The notes under the pieces were generated by a model that did no database searches, had not been told where the DNA came from, and was given only the letters and a program-made list of their open reading frames with translations. From NCBI RefSeq assembly GCF_030700285.1, contig NZ_JAUYZJ010000024.1:26773-90772 (forward strand): a stretch of DNA of 64,000 nt, given 5' to 3'. Position 1 is the first letter of the stretch, and the number at the start of each line of letters is the position of its first letter. Below are positions 35,389 through 44,379 of the stretch, in pieces. The translations under genes and the position numbers were made by a program. This stretch comes from Methylobacterium sp. NEAU K. GTDB taxonomy: Bacteria > Pseudomonadota > Alphaproteobacteria > Rhizobiales > Beijerinckiaceae.

Positions 35389-36552
35389 TCAGCTCGCCCA
35401 GACCCGCCGGTAGAGCGCCGCGATCTCGTCGGCGCTCGGCTCCATCGGGTTGTTGGCGGGGGAGCCCGAGGCCAGGGCCTGGGCCGCCATGGTGGGGATC
35501 AGCGCGTCCCAGCGGGCCGGGTCGATCCCGTATTCGCGGGGGCCCGGAACGTCCAGATCGTCGTTGAGGGCTTCGAGCTCCGCCACCAGGGCCGTGACCG
35601 CGGCCCGGTCGTCGGGCCCGGCACCGGCGATCCCCATGGCGCGGGCGCAGGCGGCGTAGCGCGCCACCGCGGCGGGGGCCGAGTAGGCGGTGACCACCGG
35701 CAGCAGCATCGCGTTCGAGAGTCCGTGCGCCACGTGGAAATGCGCGCCGATCGGCCGGCTCATGCCGTGCACGAGCGCCACCGAGGCGTTCGAGAACGCG
35801 ATGCCGGCCTGGGTGGCGCCGAGCATCATCGCTTCGCGGGCCGCCCGGTCCCCGGGATCGGTCCAGACCCGGCGCAGGTTCGGAGCGATCAGGCGCATCG
35901 CCTGGAGCGCGAGCCCGTCCGAGAACACGTTGGATTTCCGGGACACGTAGGCTTCGATGGCGTGGGTCAGCGCGTCGATGCCGGTATCGGCGGTGAGCCG
36001 CTTGGGCTTCGTCAGGGTCAGCTCGTAATCGACCAGGGCCGCCACCGGCAGGTAGGCCAGTCCGATGCAGAGCATCTTCTCGTCGGAGGTCTCGTCGGTG
36101 ACGATGGTGAAGCGGGTCGCCTCCGAGCCGGTGCCCGCCGTGGTGGGGATCGCCACGATCGGCAGGCCTGGCTCGTCCTGCTGGCGGGGCGCCTTGTAGT
36201 CGCGCATGTGGCCGCCGTGGCGGGCCAGGACGGCCACCGCCTTGGCGGTATCCATCGGGCTGCCGCCGCCGAAACCGACCACGCAGTCGAAATCCCCCGC
36301 CTTGAGCGCCGCCAGGGCCGCCTCCACGGAGGCCACGGTCGGGTCGGGCACGGTCTCGGAGAAGATCGTCGCCTGGGCGCCCGCGCGGGTCAGGCGTTCG
36401 AGCAGGGTCTCGGTCCGGCCGCTGCCGGCGAGATAGGGGTCGGTGACCACGAAGGGGCGCGAGAGGCCGAGCTGGCCGAGCACCTCCGGCAGGAGCCGCG
36501 AGGCACCTGCGCCGATGCGCATCAGCCGCGGCAGGGCGATCGAGGCGACCAT
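35389..36552 (-). CDS. iron-containing alcohol dehydrogenase
   Basis: A 387-residue group III (iron-activated) alcohol dehydrogenase. The NAD(P) segment is GFGGGSPMDTAKAVAV. Metal ligands are Asp and His in GIDALTHAIEAYVS and the two His in HGMSRPIGAHFHVAHG. Substrate is unknown; members reduce or oxidise short aldehydes, butanol or maleylacetate. ATG at 36552 has GGAGG eight bases upstream. It lies 52 bases downstream of a LysR gene on the same strand, probably in one transcript. Confidence 0.92.
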   Translation of the reverse strand: MVASIALPRLMRIGAGASRLLPEVLGQLGLSRPFVVTDPYLAGSGRTETLLERLTRAGAQATIFSETVPDPTVASVEAALAALKAGDFDCVVGFGGGSPMDTAKAVAVLARHGGHMRDYKAPRQQDEPGLPIVAIPTTAGTGSEATRFTIVTDETSDEKMLCIGLAYLPVAALVDYELTLTKPKRLTADTGIDALTHAIEAYVSRKSNVFSDGLALQAMRLIAPNLRRVWTDPGDRAAREAMMLGATQAGIAFSNASVALVHGMSRPIGAHFHVAHGLSNAMLLPVVTAYSAPAAVARYAACARAMGIAGAGPDDRAAVTALVAELEALNDDLDVPGPREYGIDPARWDALIPTMAAQALASGSPANNPMEPSADEIAALYRRVWAS

Positions 36553-36604
36553 GTCTGTATCCTCCACCCGGTGCCCATCCTGGCGTTCCGGAACCGGACC
36601 GATC

Positions 36605-37552
36605 TTACGGCGCCGCGCCGTGCCGCGAAACCGCCGCCGCTGACACGGACGGCCCGGCGAACAGCGCGCCCGCCGTCTCCACCTCCCCGACGATGAAGCT
36701 GGCCACCGCGCGGATATGGGCGGCCTTCCTGTGGTCCTCGTGGATGTGCATGTGGAACGAGCGCGTCAGCGAGATCGCCCCGGGCAGCACCGGCACCAGA
36801 CCGGGATGGGCCGCCGCGATGAAGGCCGGCAGGATGCACAGGCCGGCGCCCCCCAGCGTCGCGTGGACCTGGGCGAGGAGGTTGGTCGAGCGCAGCCGGG
36901 AGGAGACCGCCGGGCCCAGGGCGCCGAGATAGTTCAGCTCGCGGGCGAACAGCATGTCCTCGATGTAGCCGACGAAGGGATGCGCCGGCAGATCCGATAG
37001 GTCGGCGATCGGCGTCGCCGCGGCGAGGTAGGTTTCGGCCCCGTAAACGAACAGCCGGTAGTCGGTGAGCCGGCGCGCGACCACCCGGGCCTGCTGCGGG
37101 CCGGACAGGCCGATGACGATGTCGGCCTCGCGCTTCGACAGGCTGAAGATCCGGGCGGTGGCCATGATCTCGACCTCCAGCCCCGGATGGCGCTCGGTCA
37201 GCCGGTGCATCCGCGAGGCCAGGAACACGCTGCCGAACCCGTCGGGCGCACCGATCCGTACCGTGCCGGACACCCCCTGGGCGCCCGCCTCGGTGGCGGC
37301 GCTGGCCGAGAGGAACGCGCTCTCCATAGCCTCGGCCACGCTGAGCAGGTTGGCCCCGTCCTCGGTCAGCGCGTAGCCGAGGTTGCTCCGGTGGAACAGG
37401 CGGGCGCCGAGCCCCTCCTCGAGCGCGCGGATCCGACGCCCGACAGTGGTGTGCTCGGTGCCGGTGCGGGAGGCGGCGGCGCTCAAGGTGCCGGTGCGCG
37501 CCACCGCGAGGAAGAAGCGCAGGTCATCCCAGTTGCGCGCCGCCCTGCCCAT
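36605..37552 (-). CDS. LysR-family transcriptional regulator
   Basis: A 315-residue regulator. The winged helix-turn-helix is at residues 8-65 (FFLAVARTGTLSAAASRTGTEHTTVGRRI), followed by the periplasmic-binding-like effector domain. It is divergent from mmsA, with a perfect palindrome between the start codons. LysR regulators usually control the divergent operon, so it may govern the valine pathway, and the downstream alcohol dehydrogenase. Inducer unknown. Confidence 0.92.
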   Translation of the reverse strand: MGRAARNWDDLRFFLAVARTGTLSAAASRTGTEHTTVGRRIRALEEGLGARLFHRSNLGYALTEDGANLLSVAEAMESAFLSASAATEAGAQGVSGTVRIGAPDGFGSVFLASRMHRLTERHPGLEVEIMATARIFSLSKREADIVIGLSGPQQARVVARRLTDYRLFVYGAETYLAAATPIADLSDLPAHPFVGYIEDMLFARELNYLGALGPAVSSRLRSTNLLAQVHATLGGAGLCILPAFIAAAHPGLVPVLPGAISLTRSFHMHIHEDHRKAAHIRAVASFIVGEVETAGALFAGPSVSAAAVSRHGAAP

Positions 37553-37581
37553 CCCCGCACTCCCATGATCGCAAACCCGCT

Positions 37582-37595
37582 GTGCATCGATGCAC
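37582..37595. promoter_or_regulatory. palindrome between lysR and mmsA, candidate operator
   Basis: GTGCATC-GATGCAC is a perfect 14-bp inverted repeat located 30 bases upstream of the lysR start and about 85 bases upstream of mmsA. It is the obvious candidate for LysR binding in a divergent promoter region. Confidence 0.5.
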
Positions 37596-37679
37596 GACGG
37601 GTGTAAGCGCGTCCGGCTTTATCGTTCAAGCGATCCTGCTAGGCTGCGCCAAAATCCAATACGACACAGGGAGGCGCGC

Positions 37680-39176
<1,497 letters not shown>

Positions 39177-39186
39177 CACTGCCTGA

Positions 39187-39209
39187 CCCTCCCCCTCTGC
39201 GGGGGAGGG
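39187..39209. repeat. REP-like hairpin in the mmsA-acyl-CoA dehydrogenase gap
   Basis: CCCTCCCCC (39187-39195), loop TCTGC, then GGGGGAGGG (39201-39209): a perfect 9-bp stem. The same core (CCCTCCCCC-TCTGC-GGGGGAGGG) recurs at 44178-44200 and inverted at 44316-44338. Confidence 0.7.
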
Positions 39210-39243
39210 AAATGCGCCTGTCTTGACCTGCGGAGCTACGCCC

Positions 39244-40389
39244 ATGCGTTTCGGGCTCGACGAGGACCGGACCGCGATCCGCGAGATGGCGCTCGGCTTC
39301 GCGGCCGAGCACATCGCGCCCCACGCACTCGACTGGGACCGGGACAAGACCTTCCCGGTCGGGACCCTGCGGGCGGCGGCTGCGCTCGGCATGGCCGGCA
39401 TCTATGTGCGCGAGGATGTCGGCGGCTCGGGGCTCTCGCGCCTCGACGCGACGCTGATCTTCGAGGCGCTCAGCACCGGCTGCCCGACGGTGGCGGCGTT
39501 CCTGTCGATCCACAACATGTGCGCCTGGATGATCGACGCCTACGGCGACGATGACCAGCGCCGCCGCTGGCTCCCGTCCCTGATGGGCATGGACAGGATT
39601 GCCAGCTACTGCCTTACCGAGCCGGGCTCGGGCTCCGACGCCGCCGCGCTGCGCACCCGCGCCGAGCGGGACGGCGACCATTACGTGCTCGCCGGCGAGA
39701 AGCAGTTCATCTCGGGCGCGGGCGCCAGCGACCTCTACGTCTGCATGGTCCGCACCGGCGAGGCCGGCCCGGCGGGCATCACGGCGATCGTGGTCGAGAA
39801 GGGGACGCCCGGCCTCTCCTTCGGGGCCGACGAGCGCAAGATGGGCTGGAACGCCCAGCCGACCCGCGCCGTGCGCTTCGACGGCTGCCGGGTGCCGGTG
39901 GCCAACCGCCTGGGCGAAGAGGGTCAGGGCTTCCGGATCGCCATGAGTGGGCTCGACGGCGGGCGGCTCAACATCGCCGCCTGCTCGCTCGGCGGCGCGC
40001 AGGCGGCGCTCGACAAGGCGCTCGCCTATATGGGCGACCGGCGCGCCTTCGGGGCCCGGCTCACCGATTTCCAGGCGCTGCAGTTCCGGCTCGCCGATAT
40101 GGCGACCGCGCTGGAGGTGTCGCGCACCTTCCTGCGCCACGCAGCCTCTGCGCTCGACGCTAGGGACCCGGCCGCGACGCAGCTCTGCGCCATGGCCAAG
40201 CGCCACGTGACGGATGCGGCCTTCGAGGTGGCGAACCAGGCGCTGCAACTCCACGGCGGCTACGGCTACCTTGCCGAGTACGGCGTCGAGAAGATCGTCC
40301 GGGACCTGCGCGTGCACCAGATCCTCGAAGGGACGAACGAGATCATGCGGGTCATCATCGCCCGCGGGCTCACCGGGGGGCGCCGATGA
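39244..40389 (+). CDS. acyl-CoA dehydrogenase, likely isobutyryl-CoA dehydrogenase
   Basis: A 381-residue FAD flavoprotein. Conserved segments are YCLTEPGSGSDAAALRT and LQLHGGYGYLAEYG. The catalytic Glu is in LEGTNEIMR near the C-terminus. In this cluster the likely reaction is isobutyryl-CoA to methacrylyl-CoA, with electrons to ETF. The ATG 39244 begins the family N-terminus. It follows mmsA by 67 bases and overlaps the next gene by four bases. Confidence 0.92.
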   Translation: MRFGLDEDRTAIREMALGFAAEHIAPHALDWDRDKTFPVGTLRAAAALGMAGIYVREDVGGSGLSRLDATLIFEALSTGCPTVAAFLSIHNMCAWMIDAYGDDDQRRRWLPSLMGMDRIASYCLTEPGSGSDAAALRTRAERDGDHYVLAGEKQFISGAGASDLYVCMVRTGEAGPAGITAIVVEKGTPGLSFGADERKMGWNAQPTRAVRFDGCRVPVANRLGEEGQGFRIAMSGLDGGRLNIAACSLGGAQAALDKALAYMGDRRAFGARLTDFQALQFRLADMATALEVSRTFLRHAASALDARDPAATQLCAMAKRHVTDAAFEVANQALQLHGGYGYLAEYGVEKIVRDLRVHQILEGTNEIMRVIIARGLTGGRR

Positions 40390-41447
40390 CCGACGTGATC
40401 GTCGAGCGGGTCGGCGCCCTCGGGCGCCTGCGCCTCGACCGGCCGAAGGCCCTGAACGCGCTCACTCACGGCATGGTCGTGGCGATCGACGCGGCCCTCG
40501 ACCGGTTCGCGGCCGATCCCGCCGTCGCCGCAATCCTGCTCACCGGCGAGGGCGAGCGCGGACTCTGCGCCGGCGGTGACCTGCGCTCCCTGTACGACAG
40601 CCCCGATACCGCCTTCGCCGAGACGTTCTGGCGGGACGAGTACAGGCTCGATTCCCGGATCGCCGCTTACGAGAAGCCCTTCGTGGCGGTGATGGACGGC
40701 ATCACCATGGGGGGCGGCGTCGGCTTGGCGGGGCACGCGGCCCACCGGATCGTCACCGAGCGCTCGCGCATCGCCATGCCGGAGACCGGCATCGGCTACC
40801 TGCCGGATGTCGGCGGCACGTGGCTGTTGCCCCGGGCGCCCGGTGAGATCGGCACCTATCTCGGCCTGACCGGCGAGCCGGTTAGCGCCGCCGACGCAAT
40901 TTTTTGCCGGCTTGCCGACGTGATGGTGCCGTCACAGGGGCTGCCCGGCCTGATCGAGGCGCTCGCGGCCCTCGCGCCGGATACCGGTGATGCGGGGGTG
41001 CGGGACGTGGTCGACCGGCTCGCGCAGGATCCGGGCCCGGCGCCCCTGGCGGCGCACCGGGCGGTGATCGACCGCTGCTTCGCCTTCGATATGGTGGACG
41101 AGATTCTGTCCGCCCTCGACGCGGACGGCTCGGATTTCGCGGCTGCGACGCGCAGGACGCTGCTGACCAAGGCCCCGTCGAGCCTCGTCCTGACCCTCTG
41201 CCTGCTGCGCCTCGGCCGCGGTGCGTCCAACCTGGAAGCCTGCCTGGAGCGCGAGTTCCACGCGTCTCTGGCGCTGCTGACGGAGGGCGATTTCCGCGAA
41301 GGCATCCGCGCCGCCGTGATCGACAAGGACAGGAGCCCGCGCTGGAACCCGCCGACCCTCGAGGCGGTCGATCCGGCCCGGATCGCCCGCTGGCTGGAGA
41401 AGCGGGCCGCGCCGGTCTTTTCGGAATCGCGCACCGGGCCGGTCTGA
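40386..41447 (+). CDS. 3-hydroxyisobutyryl-CoA hydrolase (HIBCH type)
   Basis: A 353-residue crotonase-fold hydrolase of the HIBCH family. Oxyanion-hole segment is GLCAGGDLRSLYD; then MDGITMGGGVGLAGHAAHRIV, and ETGIGYLPDVGGTWLLPR with the catalytic Glu and Asp. The C-terminal extension of about 120 residues (TEGDFREGIRAAVIDKDRSPRW) is characteristic of HIBCH rather than enoyl-CoA hydratase. It releases free 3-hydroxyisobutyrate for MmsB. ATGA overlap with the preceding gene. Confidence 0.93.
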   Translation: MTDVIVERVGALGRLRLDRPKALNALTHGMVVAIDAALDRFAADPAVAAILLTGEGERGLCAGGDLRSLYDSPDTAFAETFWRDEYRLDSRIAAYEKPFVAVMDGITMGGGVGLAGHAAHRIVTERSRIAMPETGIGYLPDVGGTWLLPRAPGEIGTYLGLTGEPVSAADAIFCRLADVMVPSQGLPGLIEALAALAPDTGDAGVRDVVDRLAQDPGPAPLAAHRAVIDRCFAFDMVDEILSALDADGSDFAAATRRTLLTKAPSSLVLTLCLLRLGRGASNLEACLEREFHASLALLTEGDFREGIRAAVIDKDRSPRWNPPTLEAVDPARIARWLEKRAAPVFSESRTGPV

Positions 41448-41535
41448 CGCCCCGATCCGATGTGCGCGATGGCGCCACGCCCGGATCGATGATCCCCTCG
41501 ACGAAGGCCGCGATCGACGCGGAAGGCCAGCCGCG

Positions 41536-41898
41536 ATGCCGATGAAGACCGTTGCCCTGATCCTCGCGCTGCTTGTGCCGATGCCCGCCGCGGCCCAGCC
41601 CGCTGCCGGCGGATCGCCTGACGCCACGACGGTGCGGACCGAGACGTTCGCCCGACCGCCCTATTCGGGGGCGACCTACTACATCTACGAGCGTGCCGGC
41701 GCGGCCATCTGCACGAAGCTGTCGGTCTGCAACAAATTCGACGCGTGCGAGACGAAGTACGTCCGCGGCGCCTACAAGGACCCGGAGGATGTCGAGGCGG
41801 GCGAGCCTGCGCAGGCGACGCCGGCCGTCGCGATTCGACCCGGTTCACTGGCGAAACATCTGTGCCTGACCCGGTACGATCTCGCCGGTCATCCGTGA
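41536..41898 (+). CDS. small secreted Cys-containing protein of unknown function
   Basis: A 120-residue exported protein. Signal peptide about 1-20 (KTVALILALLVPMPAAAQ), mature part with four Cys (AICTKLSVCNKFDAC and HLCLTRYD), likely two disulfides. No family recognised. It sits inside the valine operon, 88 bases after the HIBCH gene and 16 bases before another exported unknown. The close spacing suggests co-transcription with the metabolic genes, but its role is open. Confidence 0.7.
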   Translation: MPMKTVALILALLVPMPAAAQPAAGGSPDATTVRTETFARPPYSGATYYIYERAGAAICTKLSVCNKFDACETKYVRGAYKDPEDVEAGEPAQATPAVAIRPGSLAKHLCLTRYDLAGHP

Positions 41899-41914
41899 CG
41901 GAGGTGCGCGATCC

Positions 41915-42439
41915 ATGTGCCGTCCACTGGCCGTGCTCATGTTCCTGATCGCGGCATCGGCACCGGTGCACGCGGCGCCACCGGCGGCTGATCCGGACGC
42001 GTGTGCCGTCCTGGCCGGGCGCTTCGGCGCCGTGATCCCGATCCCGTTGCGGGCACGCGCGGGACCGATCCAGGCGCTTGCAAGCTGGGGGGATGGGGCA
42101 CCCGCCGCCACCGGATGCGTCCTCGAGGGCCGGACCGCGGGCCTGAAGCAGGAGGCTCGTGCCTTTTCCACCACCCTCGACCGCATCCTGGCCGCCGCTG
42201 AAGGATGGCATCTCGATCCCGAGACGGACGCCGACGGTCCCGGCGGCGCCGTTCGGCATTTGACGCGCGGCGATCGGAGCCTCGCCATCAACCTCGAGGT
42301 GGATAGCCCGCCCGGGACATGCGGCGACGTCGTCTTCGCGGACTGCAAACTGCCCGGTAAAGGCTGGATCCGGTCGCTCAAGGCGGCCGTCTATCGCTCA
42401 GGCGGCGGCCGTGACGTGCAGCCGAAGGCGGCCCGGTAG
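41915..42439 (+). CDS. secreted Cys-containing protein of unknown function
   Basis: A 174-residue exported protein, signal peptide about 1-20 (PLAVLMFLIAASAPVHAA). It has Cys in ACAVL, GCVLEG, TCGDVV and DCKLPG, probably two disulfides. A segment of alternating hydrophobic residues suggests a beta-rich periplasmic domain. GGAGG lies ten bases upstream. It is followed 57 bases on by mmsB. No family recognised. With the preceding gene it forms an exported pair inserted in the catabolic cluster. Confidence 0.7.
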   Translation: MCRPLAVLMFLIAASAPVHAAPPAADPDACAVLAGRFGAVIPIPLRARAGPIQALASWGDGAPAATGCVLEGRTAGLKQEARAFSTTLDRILAAAEGWHLDPETDADGPGGAVRHLTRGDRSLAINLEVDSPPGTCGDVVFADCKLPGKGWIRSLKAAVYRSGGGRDVQPKAAR

Positions 42440-42496
42440 GATCAAGAACGGGGCGCAGGACGGACGGTCCTGGCCCGGATGACAGGGAGGCGTATG

Positions 42497-43390
42497 ATGG
42501 CACAGACCATCGGGTTCATCGGTCTCGGCAACATGGGCGGCCCGATGGCCGCGAACCTCGTGCGGGCGGGGCACGCCGTGCGCGGGTTCGATCTGGCGCC
42601 GGCCTCGCTGGAAGCCGCGCTGTCCGAGGGGATCGCCGTCGCGGGCTCCGCGCTCGAGGCGGCCGAGGGGGCGGATGTGGTGATCACCATGCTGCCGGCC
42701 GGGCGACACGTGGTCGAGGTCTGGACGCAGCTCGCCGAGGCGCTGCCCGCCGGCACATTGCTGATCGACTCCTCCACGGTGGATGTCGAGAGCGCCCGCA
42801 AGGCCCACGGCCTCGCCGAGGCGCGGGGCTGCCTGTCCGTCGACGCGCCGGTCTCCGGCGGGACCGGCGGGGCGAAGGCCGGGACGCTGACCTTCATGGC
42901 GGGCGGCATGGATGCCGCCTTCGCCCAGGCGGAGCCGCTTCTGAAGGCGATGGGCAAGAACGTGTTCCATTGCGGCGCGGCCGGTGCCGGGCAGGCGGCC
43001 AAGATCTGCAACAACATGATCCTCGGCATCTCGATGATCGGCGTCTGCGAGGCGTTCGCGCTGGGCGAGAAGCTCGGGCTGTCGCATCAGGCGCTCTACG
43101 ACGTGGCCTCGGTCTCCTCGGGGCAGTGCTGGTCGCTGACCACCTACTGCCCGGTGCCGGGCCCGGTGCCGACCTCGCCGGCCAATTCCGGCTACAAGCC
43201 GGGCTTCGCCGCCGCGCTGATGCTCAAGGACCTCCGGCTTGCGCAGGCCGCATCCCTCGCCGCCGGTGCCGCGACGCCCCTCGGTGCGGAGGCCGCACAG
43301 ATCTACGGTCTGTTCGAGGGCCTGGGCCACGGGGGAGAGGACTTTTCCGCGATCATCCGTATGCTCCGCGGGCAGGGAGGCGAGTCGTGA
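42497..43390 (+). CDS. mmsB: 3-hydroxyisobutyrate dehydrogenase
   Basis: A 297-residue enzyme, oxidising 3-hydroxyisobutyrate to methylmalonate semialdehyde with NAD+. The dinucleotide motif is GFIGLGNMGGPMA; substrate loop DAPVSGGTGGA; the catalytic Lys is in GQAAKICNNM. Start at 42497 was preferred because GGGAGG is six bases upstream; adjacent ATGs at 42494 and 42479 are possible. The stop overlaps the next gene's GTG. Confidence 0.95.
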   Translation: MAQTIGFIGLGNMGGPMAANLVRAGHAVRGFDLAPASLEAALSEGIAVAGSALEAAEGADVVITMLPAGRHVVEVWTQLAEALPAGTLLIDSSTVDVESARKAHGLAEARGCLSVDAPVSGGTGGAKAGTLTFMAGGMDAAFAQAEPLLKAMGKNVFHCGAAGAGQAAKICNNMILGISMIGVCEAFALGEKLGLSHQALYDVASVSSGQCWSLTTYCPVPGPVPTSPANSGYKPGFAAALMLKDLRLAQAASLAAGAATPLGAEAAQIYGLFEGLGHGGEDFSAIIRMLRGQGGES

Positions 43391-44166
43391 CGGACGGGTA
43401 CGAGACGATCCTGACGGAGACGCGCGGGCGGGTCCTGCTCATCACCCTCAATCGGCCCAAGGCGCTCAACGCGATCAACGCGCAGCTCACCGCCGAGGTG
43501 ATCCGGGCGGCGACCGAGGCGGATGCCGACCCGAAGATCGGCTGTATCGTCGTCACCGGCTCGGCGAAGGCCTTCGCGGCCGGCGCCGACATCAAGGAGA
43601 TGCAGCACGCGACCTACGCCGAGATGTATGCGGGCGACCGGTTCGCGGATTGGGACCGCTTCACGGCCGTGCGCACGCCGATCATCGCCGCGGTGGCGGG
43701 CTACGCGCTGGGCGGCGGCTGCGAGCTCGCCATGATGTGCGACATCATCCTGGCCGCCGACACGGCGCAGTTCGGCCAGCCCGAGATCAAGCTCGGGGTG
43801 ATGCCGGGGATCGGCGGCAGCCAGCGGCTCACACGCTTCGTCGGCAAGGCGAAGGCCATGGAGATGTGCCTGACCGGCCGGATGATGGACGCCGCCGAGG
43901 CCGAGCGCGCCGGCCTCGTCTCGCGGGTGATTGCCGCGGACCAGCTCCTCGACGAGGCGCTCAAGGTCGCCGAGACCATCGCGTCCATGTCGCTGCCGAT
44001 CGCCATGATGACCAAGGAGGCGGTCAACCGCGCCTATGAGACCACGCTTACCGAGGGCGTGCGCTTCGAGCGCCGGGTCTTCCACGCGATGTTCGCCACA
44101 AGGGACCAGAAGGAGGGCATGGCCGCCTTCGTCGAGAAGCGGCCGCCCCGGTTCGAGAATACGTGA
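43387..44166 (+). CDS. enoyl-CoA hydratase
   Basis: A 259-residue crotonase. The oxyanion-hole pieces are AFAAGADIKEM and GYALGGGCELAMMCDI, and both catalytic Glu are present (CELAMM and QPEIKLGVMPGIGG). In this cluster it hydrates methacrylyl-CoA to 3-hydroxyisobutyryl-CoA. The GTG start at 43387 overlaps the mmsB stop in GTGA, indicating coupling. It is followed by a large REP-like repeat. Confidence 0.93.
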   Translation: MTDGYETILTETRGRVLLITLNRPKALNAINAQLTAEVIRAATEADADPKIGCIVVTGSAKAFAAGADIKEMQHATYAEMYAGDRFADWDRFTAVRTPIIAAVAGYALGGGCELAMMCDIILAADTAQFGQPEIKLGVMPGIGGSQRLTRFVGKAKAMEMCLTGRMMDAAEAERAGLVSRVIAADQLLDEALKVAETIASMSLPIAMMTKEAVNRAYETTLTEGVRFERRVFHAMFATRDQKEGMAAFVEKRPPRFENT

Positions 44167-44173
44167 TTTTGAG

Positions 44174-44345
44174 TGTCCCTCCCCCCTCTGCGGGGGAGGG
44201 TGGCCCGCCAAGCGGGTCGGGAGAGGGGCAGCGCGACGCAGCAGAATATCACGCGCGTCGCGACCATTCCGGATATGGCGCTCCCCCCCCGACCCCTGCC
44301 GACGCAGGGGCTATCCTCCCCCGCAGAGGGGGGAGGGGAGACCCG
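44174..44345. repeat. composite inverted REP-like element between two valine-cluster genes
   Basis: Two inverted copies of the palindromic core (CCCTCCCCCC-TCTGC-GGGGGAGGG at 44178-44200 and its reverse complement near 44316-44338) flank about 110 bases that include further inverted pieces (GGCCCGCCAAGCGGGTC; CCCCTGCCGACGCAGGGG). The layout is that of a BIME-like or small non-autonomous element. It does not encode a protein and could form a large stem. Confidence 0.75.
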
Positions 44346-44379
44346 AGCATACGAGATGACGAGGGGGGGGGGAACGACC

